Shown here: positions 56,743 through 64,000 of the stretch, piece after piece | Numbering within the stretch: position 1 is the first letter of the stretch | Layout: every line of letters begins with the position of its first letter | Assembly (NCBI RefSeq): GCF_039537875.1 | Contig: NZ_BAABBI010000001.1 | Coordinates: 1,302,001 to 1,366,000, forward strand | Direction: 5' to 3' | DNA: 64,000 nucleotides | DNA from: Corallibacter vietnamensis | Lineage (GTDB): Bacteria > Bacteroidota > Bacteroidia > Flavobacteriales > Flavobacteriaceae | Translations under genes and position numbers: made by a program | The notes under the pieces: model-generated | The model's database searches: none | What the model was told of the DNA's origin: nothing | What the model saw: the letters and a program-made list of their open reading frames with translations, nothing else

Positions 56743-58069
56743 AGAGATTCCTGCTTTCGCAGGAAGTTATGAACTAAAAATGCCCAAAATGGGCGAGAGC
56801 ATCACAGAAGGAACCATCATTAATTGGTTAATAAATGAAGGCGATTCTTTTGATGAAGGCGATATCATATTAGAAGTAGCCACAGATAAAGTAGATAACG
56901 AAGTGCCAGCGCCAGCAGCAGGAACATTGCTAGAAACCAAATACCAAGCAAAAGATGTGGTAAAAGTTGGCGAAGTTATCGCTATTCTAGAAATAGAAAA
57001 ATCGAAATCGAAACCGAAATCGAAAGATGATGTAACGTCGCGCGCAGTCGAGACTTCGAAAAAGAAAACCAAAAAGAGTCGTCCAGTAGCATCCAGTTCT
57101 AGTAAGGAAGCTCTTTCGGTTTCAACTTCAGCTTCAACTTCGAATTCAAAGTTCTTCTCACCATTAATCATTTCCATTGCAAAGGAGCATCACATTAGTT
57201 TTGAAGAACTAGCAAGAATTCCAGCAACCGGAAACGAAGGACGATTAAGAAAAAGCGATGTATTCAATTATATCGAAGAGGGCAGACCATACAAGTTCGC
57301 GCAGCCAGTGGTTCAAGATCCAACGGCTTATCGTATTCCGCAATTAACGTTTGATAAAGGCAAAGGAAAGCTAATAGAAATGGATCGTATGCGCCAAATG
57401 ATTGCAGATCATATGGTGTATTCCAAGCATACGTCACCGCACGTAACGGCTTATGTTGAAGCCGACTTAACCAATATGGTAAATTGGCGAAATGAGAATA
57501 AAGTTGCTTTTCAAGAAAAATATGGCGAAAAACTAACCTTTACACCATTGTTTGTAGAAGCCGTAGCTAAAGCGGTCAAAGATTTTCCTAACATCAATGC
57601 GTCTGTTGATGGTAATAATATCATTGTAAAAGAAGATATTAACATTGGTATGGCAACAGCATTACCAAGTGGAAACTTAATTGTGCCAGTGGTTAAAAAC
57701 GCTGATACTAAAGACTTAAAAACGTTAGCCGAAAACGTAAACGAGCTTGCAGGAAAAGCAAGAGAAAATAAATTGAGTGGCGACGATATAAAAGGAAGCA
57801 CGTTCACTATTTCTAACGTTGGAACGTTTGGAAGCGTAATGGGAACACCAATTATCAACCAACCAGAAGTTGCCATTTTAGCATTAGGAATCATTAAAAA
57901 ACGTGCCGAAGTCATCGAAACTGAAAAAGGCGACGAAATCGCTATTAGAAGTATGATGTACCTATCGCTGTCTTTCGATCATCGTGTCGTTGATGGGTAT
58001 TTAGGCGGAAGCTTTGTACGTCGCGTAGCCGATTATTTAGAACAATTTGATACGAATAGAAAAATATAG
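56732..58069 (+). CDS. 2-oxoacid dehydrogenase E2 (branched-chain type), with repeat-derived N-terminus and linker
   Basis: A 445-residue dihydrolipoyl acyltransferase. Lipoyl domain (16-90) with EVATDKVDNEV carrying the lipoylated Lys; a peripheral E1/E3-binding domain (around 142-185, FFSPLIISIAKEHHIS); and the CoA-acyltransferase core with DHRVVDG near the end. Residues 5-12 (EIPAFAGS) come from a palindrome, and the Ser/Lys/Thr-rich linker includes VTSRAVETS from another repeat. With the E1 alpha-beta protein downstream it forms a branched-chain 2-oxoacid dehydrogenase; an E3 is not in the window. Confidence 0.92.
   Translation: MEDKEIPAFAGSYELKMPKMGESITEGTIINWLINEGDSFDEGDIILEVATDKVDNEVPAPAAGTLLETKYQAKDVVKVGEVIAILEIEKSKSKPKSKDDVTSRAVETSKKKTKKSRPVASSSSKEALSVSTSASTSNSKFFSPLIISIAKEHHISFEELARIPATGNEGRLRKSDVFNYIEEGRPYKFAQPVVQDPTAYRIPQLTFDKGKGKLIEMDRMRQMIADHMVYSKHTSPHVTAYVEADLTNMVNWRNENKVAFQEKYGEKLTFTPLFVEAVAKAVKDFPNINASVDGNNIIVKEDINIGMATALPSGNLIVPVVKNADTKDLKTLAENVNELAGKARENKLSGDDIKGSTFTISNVGTFGSVMGTPIINQPEVAILALGIIKKRAEVIETEKGDEIAIRSMMYLSLSFDHRVVDGYLGGSFVRRVADYLEQFDTNRKI
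56745..56766. repeat. Family D palindrome inside the E2 N-terminus
   Basis: TTCCTGC (56748-56754), loop TTTC, GCAGGAA (56759-56765), in frame in the first codons of the E2 gene and 3 nt past the GIY-YIG stop. Confidence 0.85.
57031..57060 (+). repeat. Family F repeat remnant in the E2 linker
   Basis: The core CGCGCAGTCGAGACTTCG resembles the inverted-repeat family ACCTCGAGC...GCAGTCGAGAGGT of which a split copy lies at 45393. It is read in frame as part of the flexible linker. Neighbouring tracts ATCGAAATCGAAACCG and TTTCAACTTCAGCTTC echo the intergenic GAA-rich tracts. Confidence 0.5.
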
Positions 58070-58074
58070 TTAAC

Positions 58075-58102
58075 TGTCATCCTGAACTTGATTCAGGATC
58101 TC
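58075..58102. repeat. REP-like palindrome, family B copy 2
   Basis: ATCCTGAA, loop CTTGA, TTCAGGAT, preceded by CTGTC and followed by CTCATC; the intergenic counterpart of the copy inside paaH. Lies between E2 and ilvE. Confidence 0.88.
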
Positions 58103-58118
58103 ATCATTTATAAAAATT

Positions 58119-59186
58119 ATGTCTTACAACATAGCAATCAAAAAAATAGAAAAATCAAAAGTCGATACTATCGACTTCAACAACATACCATTAGGGACCT
58201 CTTTCACAGATCATATGTTTATCTGCGATTATAAAGATGGTGAATGGCAAAACCCAAGAATTGAACCTTTAGCTTTAATTCCAACGCATCCAGCAGCAAT
58301 GGCGTTGCATTACGGACAAGCCATTTTTGAAGGTATGAAAGCTAATGTAGATGAAGACGGAACACCAATGCTATTCCGTGCCGATAAAAATGCAGCGCGT
58401 TTAAACTTTAGTGCAGACCGAATGGGAATGCCAAATGTTCCAGAAGCGTTGTTTGTAGAAGGTTTAAAACAGCTTGTAGCTATGGATAAAGCGTGGATTC
58501 CACCACAAGACGGTAGTGCCTTGTACTTGCGTCCGTTTATGTATGCCGATGAAGCCTTTATCGGTATGCGTGCAGCCACAAGTTACAAGTTTATCATTAT
58601 GGCATCACCAGCAGGACCGTTTTTCAGCAAGCGCATAAAATTGTGGGCCGAAAAGAAATTCGTTCGTGCCGTAGATGGTGGTACAGGCGAAGCAAAAGCG
58701 GCCGGAAATTACGCAGCTGCAATTCGTCCTACAGAACTAGCAAAAGCAAAAGGTTACGACCAAGTATTGTGGTTAGATGCTGTTGAGCACGAGTACATTC
58801 AAGAGGTGGGAACAATGAATATTTTCTTCAAAATTGATGGAAAATTCATCACACCACGTCGCGATGGCGCCATTCTCGATGGCATTACCAGAATGAGCGT
58901 TATCGATATTTTAAAAGATAAAGGTTTTGAAGTTATTGAGCGTCCAATCACGCTTACCGAAATCCGAGAAGCATCAGAAAAAGGCCTTTTAGAGGAAGCT
59001 TTCGGAACAGGAACAGCCGTTGGTATTGCTTACATTCAGAGCATTGGCACAGAAAATGGTGACATTCACGTCTCTGACGAAAGTCCGGTAGGATTAGAGG
59101 TTAACGACACGCTAAATGCCATAAAAACCGGAAAAATTGAAGATAAATTCAACTGGATGATAAAGGTTGAAGAAGAGCTAGCTTAA
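58119..59186 (+). CDS. ilvE: Branched-chain amino acid aminotransferase
   Basis: A 355-residue fold-type IV PLP enzyme of the BCAT II group. Signatures: ALHYGQAIFEGMKAN, LYLRPFMYADEAFIGM, and GGTGEAKAAGNYAAAI with the PLP-binding Lys in the loop, then LWLDAVEHEYIQEVGTMN. It interconverts Val, Leu and Ile with their 2-oxoacids and here supplies the substrates of the E1/E2 complex encoded on both sides, suggesting catabolic use. Confidence 0.95.
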   Translation: MSYNIAIKKIEKSKVDTIDFNNIPLGTSFTDHMFICDYKDGEWQNPRIEPLALIPTHPAAMALHYGQAIFEGMKANVDEDGTPMLFRADKNAARLNFSADRMGMPNVPEALFVEGLKQLVAMDKAWIPPQDGSALYLRPFMYADEAFIGMRAATSYKFIIMASPAGPFFSKRIKLWAEKKFVRAVDGGTGEAKAAGNYAAAIRPTELAKAKGYDQVLWLDAVEHEYIQEVGTMNIFFKIDGKFITPRRDGAILDGITRMSVIDILKDKGFEVIERPITLTEIREASEKGLLEEAFGTGTAVGIAYIQSIGTENGDIHVSDESPVGLEVNDTLNAIKTGKIEDKFNWMIKVEEELA

Positions 59187-59328
59187 AATAATTTGGGCGT
59201 TACCAAAAGGGGCGGGCTTTACGCTATATCTTTTTTGCTTTTAAAGGCAAAAAAGGATGCCGCTGCAATTGCGAAGCACTCACGAATTCCATTTTATTAA
59301 AATAGAATGAATGAGTAATCCCTAACGC
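59184..59328 (+). repeat. GGGCGTTACC...CTAACGC intergenic element, copy 2
   Basis: Starts at the ilvE stop codon with the same 22 nt as the copy after paaJ. The interior contains TTTTTTGC and GCAAAAAA as an inverted repeat and a nested CACGAATTC...GATGAGTAA-type insert at 59281-59318, before CCCTAACGC. It fills the gap to the E1 gene. Confidence 0.7.
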
Positions 59329-59348
59329 AAAAATAAGTTCAGAAAACA

Positions 59349-61424
59349 ATGAATAAAGACATATTAAAAAAAGGATTTACCAATTTAGTAACTGCCAAAA
59401 CAATGGCAGAATTGTATGAAGCCAACTTCAAAGTAGTTTCAAAATACGTGCACGCCACATCACGTGGTCACGAAGCTATTCAGACTGCTATAGGAATGCA
59501 ATTGTTATCTCAAGATTATGCATTTCCGTATTATAGAGACGATGCCATGTTGTTAGCTTTTGGTATGACGCCTTACGATCTAATGCTTCAGGTGTTAGCT
59601 AAAAAAGACGATCCATTTTCTGGTGGAAGAACCTATTATTCACATCCAAGTTTAAAAGATGCTGATAAACCTAAAATACCACATCAATCTTCAGCAACAG
59701 GTATGCAAGCCATTCCTGCAACTGGTGTCGCAATGGGAATGCAATATTTGGAAAAGCAAGGACTTCAAAATTCAAATGTTGTTCAGAAGGATAGCAAAGA
59801 ATCGCAATTAAATCCAATCACGGTTTGTAGTTTAGGTGACGCATCAGTAACCGAAGGCGAAATTGCAGAAGCCTTTCAGATGGCAGCGTTAAAGCAAATG
59901 CCAATTTTATATTTGGTGCAAGACAACGGTTGGGATATTTCAGCCAATGAAGCTGAAACCAGAGCTCAAAATGCTGCAGAATATGCAAAAGGTTTTCACG
60001 GTTTGGAAGCCATTTCTATTGATGGTGCTAACTTTATTGAAAGCTACCAAGCTCTAGAAAAAGTAATAAAAACCATCCGAGACGAGCGTCGACCATTTTT
60101 GGTACACGCTAAAGTACCGTTGTTAAATCATCATACGTCTGGTGTGCGTATGGAATGGTATAGAGATGACTTGGAAGAAGCAAAGTCTCGTGATCCTTAT
60201 CCTGTTTTAAAACAGCAAATGTTAGATAATGGTTTCACTCAAAAGGATATAGATGCTATTGAAGCGGAAATAAAAGCGTTGGTTGAAAATGATTTTCAAA
60301 AAGCTTTAAAAGCTGAAGATCCAACACCAGAAGATTTATTTACCCACGATTTTGCACCAACACCAATTACCGAGGAAAAGGGTGAGCGTTCGCCTGAAGG
60401 TGCGGAAAAAGTAGTGATGGTAGATTGTGCTTTATTCGCTGTGGAAGAATTGATGCGGAAGCATCCAGAATGTCTGCTTTATGGACAAGATGTTGGTGGA
60501 CGACTTGGTGGTGTATTTAGAGAAGCCGCGACATTAGCACAGAAATTTGGTGACGACCGCGTTTTTAATACACCAATCCAAGAAGCATTTATTGTGGGCT
60601 CTACAGTTGGTATGAGTGCGGTAGGCTTAAAGCCCATTGTTGAGGTTCAGTTTGCAGATTACATTTGGCCAGGACTCAATCAATTATTTACCGAAGTGAG
60701 TCGTAGCTGTTATTTAAGTAATGGAAAATGGCCAGTAAGTATGATTTTGCGTGTGCCAATTGGTGCTTATGGTAGTGGTGGACCTTATCATTCGTCTTCT
60801 GTGGAAAGTGTTGTTACTAATATTCGAGGTATTAAAATTGCTTATCCAAGTAATGGAGCTGATTTAAAAGGTTTAATGAAAGCCGCATATCACGACCCAA
60901 ATCCAGTAGTTATTTTTGAGCATAAAGGTTTGTATTGGTCTAAAGTACCAGGAACACAAGGCGCAACCTCTGTAGAACCTGCTGAAGATTACGTGTTGCC
61001 TTTTGGGAAAGCTTGGGTATTACAAGAAATCTGGAAGCAAGATGATGTTGAAACCATGACCATTGTTACGTATGGAATGGGTGTACATTGGGCAATGAAT
61101 GCTTCAGAAGAATTGGGTTTAAAAGATCAAATAGAAGTCATCGATTTAAGAACATTGTATCCTCTAGATGAAGCAACTATAATGAAATCGGTTAAGAAAA
61201 CAGGTAAGTGTTTAGTAGTAACCGAAGAGCCGAGTAATAATAGTTTTGCAAGAGCATTATCTGGGAAAATTCAAGAAGAATGCTTCAAATATTTAGATGC
61301 ACCAGTAATGACGATTGGTAGTGAAAATATGCCTGCAATTCCATTGAATTCAACATTAGAGCAAACAATGATTCCTTCAACTGAAAAGGTGAAAATGAAG
61401 GTTAAGGAATTATTGAATTATTAA
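59349..61424 (+). CDS. Fused alpha-beta E1 of branched-chain 2-oxoacid dehydrogenase
   Basis: A 691-residue E1. The N-terminal half is alpha-like: HATSRGHEAIQTAIGMQL, YRDDAMLLAFGM and the ThDP motif GDASVTEGEIAEAFQMAAL ending in VQDNGWDIS. The C-terminal half (from about 355) is beta-like: YGQDVGGRLGGVFREA, NTPIQEAFIVG and VEVQFADYIWPGLNQL. Alpha and beta are separate genes in many bacteria; the fusion is common in Bacteroidota. It decarboxylates branched 2-oxoacids onto the lipoyl group of the E2 encoded upstream. Confidence 0.94.
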   Translation: MNKDILKKGFTNLVTAKTMAELYEANFKVVSKYVHATSRGHEAIQTAIGMQLLSQDYAFPYYRDDAMLLAFGMTPYDLMLQVLAKKDDPFSGGRTYYSHPSLKDADKPKIPHQSSATGMQAIPATGVAMGMQYLEKQGLQNSNVVQKDSKESQLNPITVCSLGDASVTEGEIAEAFQMAALKQMPILYLVQDNGWDISANEAETRAQNAAEYAKGFHGLEAISIDGANFIESYQALEKVIKTIRDERRPFLVHAKVPLLNHHTSGVRMEWYRDDLEEAKSRDPYPVLKQQMLDNGFTQKDIDAIEAEIKALVENDFQKALKAEDPTPEDLFTHDFAPTPITEEKGERSPEGAEKVVMVDCALFAVEELMRKHPECLLYGQDVGGRLGGVFREAATLAQKFGDDRVFNTPIQEAFIVGSTVGMSAVGLKPIVEVQFADYIWPGLNQLFTEVSRSCYLSNGKWPVSMILRVPIGAYGSGGPYHSSSVESVVTNIRGIKIAYPSNGADLKGLMKAAYHDPNPVVIFEHKGLYWSKVPGTQGATSVEPAEDYVLPFGKAWVLQEIWKQDDVETMTIVTYGMGVHWAMNASEELGLKDQIEVIDLRTLYPLDEATIMKSVKKTGKCLVVTEEPSNNSFARALSGKIQEECFKYLDAPVMTIGSENMPAIPLNSTLEQTMIPSTEKVKMKVKELLNY

Positions 61425-61580
61425 GTTTTCACTGAGTTTATAAGAGCATAGTGAAAATAGGAAGTAATTTAATCAGTCTTATTTATTATTGATATTTCAA
61501 TTTTAATGAGCATTGTATGCTTCATATTTGGTAGGAAACAGTTTTGCAGACCAGTAATATTTAATTAAGTTTACTATAAG

Positions 61581-61606
61581 AGCGGTATTTTATACCGCTT
61601 TTTATT
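61581..61606 (+). terminator. Terminator downstream of the E1 gene
   Basis: AGCGGTA (61581-61587) pairs with TACCGCT (61593-61599) around TTTTA, followed by a T-rich run. About 155 nt after the E1 stop; it closes the long cluster. Confidence 0.75.
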
Positions 61607-61681
61607 TTTATTTAATAAATTATAGATATATTTTGTATATTTAGCCTTTAATCAACAAGTAAATATTAATATAAAATTATT

Positions 61682-62026
61682 ATGAAAAAGTATATATCAC
61701 TTTTTAGCTTTATAGCATTGTTTTTTTTAGGGATGCAATTTTCTAGCGCACAGGCATCAAGAACACCTGAAGCGATTGCTAAGCAGAAAACATATAAAAT
61801 TCATGAGTTAGTTGTTCTAACAGGAGAGCAACAAAGTGGTGTTTTTAGAGCTTTGGTAGATGCTGAAGAAAATATAAAAGCATTAAATGAAAAGAGCGAT
61901 ATTGAAGCTATTCAAAAATATAAAGCAGAGATTTTAAGTCGTTTAAATGATAAGATTAAAGGAATTCTAACTCCAGATCAATACAAGACTTATTTAGCAT
62001 CTTTAGAAGAAAAAAATAAAAAGTAA
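61682..62026 (+). CDS. Small secreted helical protein
   Basis: A 114-residue protein with a signal peptide ending in SSAQA. The mature part is helical and charged, with LTGEQQSGVFRALVDAEENI and ILTPDQYKTYLASLEEK; the LTPDQ motif recalls the LTxxQ segments of Spy/CpxP-like periplasmic proteins, but the match is weak. Function unknown; possibly periplasmic stress. Single gene ending at a strong terminator. Confidence 0.65.
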   Translation: MKKYISLFSFIALFFLGMQFSSAQASRTPEAIAKQKTYKIHELVVLTGEQQSGVFRALVDAEENIKALNEKSDIEAIQKYKAEILSRLNDKIKGILTPDQYKTYLASLEEKNKK

Positions 62027-62046
62027 TTGTTTAATAAAGCAATCAC

Positions 62047-62079
62047 TAAAAAAGCGACTCATTTGAGTCGCTTTTTTTA
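62047..62079. terminator. Bidirectional terminator
   Basis: AAAAAGCGACTC and GAGTCGCTTTTT pair around ATTT-like loop bases with A and T runs on both sides, between convergent genes. Confidence 0.88.
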
Positions 62080-62086
62080 TAGGTCA

Positions 62087-62626
62087 TTATTTTTTTCCTT
62101 CAGGAGGATATTTTTCTAGTATTTTAAAAACAAATTCTTTAATACGTTCATCTTTTTCTTCCATATTATGTGTAAGGTATCCAACTCCTTGTCCTTGCCA
62201 TACAAGTTCTTTTCTTTTAGCATCAATAAGATCTATATAAAGAATGCCTTCAGTAGTAGTTGAGACAGAATTGTAGCTACTCCAATACCAAGGGCTCCAT
62301 CCCCAGCCATAACCATAAGGGCCAAAACCGTTATTGTACACATTTACTTGTTCACGTTCTTTAGTAAATATACTAACTAACATATCAGGGGTTTCAGATT
62401 TTGTCATTCCTTTGGCTAGTAATTCGGCTTCAATCGCTCTTAAAATTCTTCTTTTATCTAAATCGCTAATTTCGGCTTTATCAATCCCGGGCTTAAAAAA
62501 AGCAAAGGATTTGTATTGATTGAAATTTACTTCTTTGTCATAGTCAGCTGCAACCCTAACTGAACTACAAGAAGATAATAGTATAGCGAGAATTAAAACA
62601 GGTGATAATTTTAGTAGCTTTTTCAT
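62087..62626 (-). CDS. DUF4136 lipoprotein
   Basis: A 179-residue lipoprotein: signal ending LLSSC, then SSVRVAADYDKEVNFNQYKSFAFF, the DUF4136 start, with IDKAEISDLDKRRILRAIEAELLAKGM and the C-terminal LVWQGQGVGYL. A Trp/Tyr-rich loop (FGPYGYGWGWSPWYW) is typical. These are periplasmic or outer-membrane lipoproteins of unknown function. It lies 17 nt behind hutU and may be cotranscribed. Confidence 0.9.
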   Translation of the reverse strand: MKKLLKLSPVLILAILLSSCSSVRVAADYDKEVNFNQYKSFAFFKPGIDKAEISDLDKRRILRAIEAELLAKGMTKSETPDMLVSIFTKEREQVNVYNNGFGPYGYGWGWSPWYWSSYNSVSTTTEGILYIDLIDAKRKELVWQGQGVGYLTHNMEEKDERIKEFVFKILEKYPPEGKK

Positions 62627-62643
62627 AGTTCTTTTTTTTATTG

Positions 62644-64000
62644 TTATTCCAATAGTTTCTCATCTACAAAATTAGGAACCGTAACTTTTAGATTAGGTTC
62701 TTGTTCCATAGCGCGTTTTATAGCAAAAACAGCACCTTCATTTCTTGCCCAACTTCTTCTGGAAATACCATTGTTTACATCCCAAAAAAGCATTGATTTT
62801 AAGCGTGTTTCTGCTTCATTAGTACCATCAAGAACCATACCAAATCCACCATTGATAACTTCTCCCCAGCCAACGCCACCACCATTGTGGATGCTTACCC
62901 AAGTCGCGCCTCTAAAACTATCACCTATAACATTATGTATAGCCATATCTGAAGTGAAACGAGAACCATCGTAAATATTGCTGGTTTCACGATAAGGTGA
63001 ATCTGTACCTGATACATCATGGTGATCACGACCTAGAACGACGTAACCTATTTCGCCTTTTGCAATGGCATCGTTGAATGCTTTAGCAATTTTCATTCGA
63101 CCTTCGGCATCTGCATAAAGAATTCTGGCTTGTGAGCCTACGACTAATTTGTTTTCTTGAGCACCTTTAATCCACTGAATATTATCAGCCATTTGCTGTT
63201 GGATTTCTTCAGGTGAGTTTTTCATGATTTCTTCTAAAACTTCACAAGCAATAGCATCTGTTTTTGCTAGATCTTCTGGTTTACCCGAAGTACAAACCCA
63301 ACGGAATGGTCCAAATCCGTAATCAAAACACATAGGACCCATAATATCTTGTACGTAGCTTGGATACTTAAATTCGCGACCTATAGTTGGGTTTTCAGAC
63401 ATAACATCAGCACCAGCACGAGAGGCTTCGAGCAAGAAGGCATTTCCGTAATCAAAGAAATAAGTGCCTTTCTCTGTGTGTTTATTAATTGCAGTTGCAT
63501 GGCGACGTAAACTTTCCTGAACTTTGGTTTTGAATAGGTCAGGATTATTTGCCATCATATTGTTAGCTTCCTCAAAAGATAATCCAACAGGATAATAACC
63601 TCCTGCCCAAGGGTTATGCAATGAGGTTTGGTCACTTCCTAAATCAATATGAATATTAGATTCATCAAATTTTTCCCAGACTTCAACAACATTTCCTAGG
63701 TATGCGATTGATATTGTTTCTTTGTTTGTTTGCGCTTTTTGTACTCGTGCTACTAATTCATCTAAATCGGTGATTTTTTCATCAATCCAACCTTGATCTA
63801 ATCGAATTTGAGTGATTTTAGGATTCACTTCTGCACAAACCGTAATACAGCCAGCAATGTTGCCTGCTTTTGGTTGCGCACCCGACATTCCACCTAAACC
63901 AGAGGTGACAAAAATATGTCCTTTAGGAGATTTGTTTATTTTTCTAAATCCGTTTAGAACGGTAATTGTTGTGCCATGTACAATACCTTGTGGTCCAATA
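62644..64000 (-). CDS. hutU: Urocanate hydratase (5' end outside the window)
   Basis: The frame stays open to the end of the window, so at least 452 residues are visible and the N-terminus is missing. Signatures: PQGIVHGTTITVLNGFRK, VTSGLGGMSGAQPKAGN, RVCT-like segment RWVCTSGKPEDL, GRDHHDVSGTDSPYRET, and HNGGGVGWGEVINGGFGMVLDG with the NAD-binding glycine-rich loop. Urocanase adds water to urocanate in histidine catabolism, using NAD+ as an electrophile. The ATG at 63886-63888 is an internal Met. Confidence 0.95.
   Translation of the reverse strand, partial: IGPQGIVHGTTITVLNGFRKINKSPKGHIFVTSGLGGMSGAQPKAGNIAGCITVCAEVNPKITQIRLDQGWIDEKITDLDELVARVQKAQTNKETISIAYLGNVVEVWEKFDESNIHIDLGSDQTSLHNPWAGGYYPVGLSFEEANNMMANNPDLFKTKVQESLRRHATAINKHTEKGTYFFDYGNAFLLEASRAGADVMSENPTIGREFKYPSYVQDIMGPMCFDYGFGPFRWVCTSGKPEDLAKTDAIACEVLEEIMKNSPEEIQQQMADNIQWIKGAQENKLVVGSQARILYADAEGRMKIAKAFNDAIAKGEIGYVVLGRDHHDVSGTDSPYRETSNIYDGSRFTSDMAIHNVIGDSFRGATWVSIHNGGGVGWGEVINGGFGMVLDGTNEAETRLKSMLFWDVNNGISRRSWARNEGAVFAIKRAMEQEPNLKVTVPNFVDEKLLE

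Noticed and set aside
63886..63888. ATG as start of hutU
   Set aside because: Conserved HutU sequence (GPQGIVHG and VTSGLGG) continues upstream to the window end.

Overview
The window looks like a chromosomal segment of a marine-type member of the Flavobacteriaceae (Bacteroidota). The DNA is AT-rich. Start codons mostly lack Shine-Dalgarno sequences, and several genes have TAnnTTTG -7 boxes of the Bacteroidota sigma factor. The gene set fits: a carboxypeptidase-like/TonB-type outer-membrane barrel, GSCFA, DUF4230 and DUF4136 proteins, many SPII lipoproteins, a fused E1 alpha-beta 2-oxoacid dehydrogenase, and complete-looking phenylacetate (paa) genes. No rRNA, intact tRNA, transposase, integrase or CRISPR array was seen.

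Region 1 (1-11.3 kb) is accessory in character. It holds a 5'-truncated protein with a PD-(D/E)XK-like nuclease motif directly upstream of a prokaryotic viperin (antiviral radical SAM enzyme), a broken AhpD/CMD gene, a YqiA-like esterase, and a WYL regulator divergent from an unusual protein that joins a Clp-type AAA+ module to an FtsH-type M41 metallopeptidase. Next come a second WYL regulator divergent from an RtcB RNA ligase, then a Fic AMPylase. Both WYL promoters carry clear palindromes, and the rtcB leader holds two hairpins. The region ends near a 25-nt fragment that reads like the anticodon-loop to T-loop part of tRNA-Met (11270-11294), a possible island boundary scar.

Region 2 (11.4-20.3 kb) is an AraC/TPR regulator followed by secreted serine hydrolases, an SDR, a Vat-type acetyltransferase, an alpha/beta hydrolase and an S41-like protease. 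Three of its transcription units share an upstream box (AT-Y-ATAAT-YYA-R-N-ACGA), a possible regulon of the local regulator. A frameshifted remnant of a further serine hydrolase lies at the end.

Region 3 (20.3-40.8 kb) is mostly housekeeping: YeiH-type transporter with LysR regulator, a SpoU methylase, era, der, a SIMPL protein, an outer-membrane barrel, a LemA/TPM pair of operons, MerR, M23 peptidase, alaS, GSCFA, a TPR histidine kinase with its response regulator, DUF4230 and rhodanese.

Region 4 (40.9-61.4 kb) is one long co-directional paa/branched-chain catabolic cluster: tetR, paaE-A-B-(four-helix protein)-C-D-G-(unknown)-H-I-J-Z-(GIY-YIG)-(serine hydrolase-TPR)-paaF-paaY-(GIY-YIG)-E2-ilvE-E1. 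No phenylacetate-CoA ligase (paaK) is visible. The cluster is loaded with short palindromic repeats of several families, some translated in frame inside PaaH, PaaY and the E2 protein. Both GIY-YIG nuclease genes are bracketed by such palindromes, which suggests a miniature mobile unit. The E1/E2 pair and IlvE channel branched-chain amino acids into acyl-CoA.

Region 5 (61.6-64 kb) has a small secreted protein, a DUF4136 lipoprotein, and hutU, whose 5' part runs off the window.
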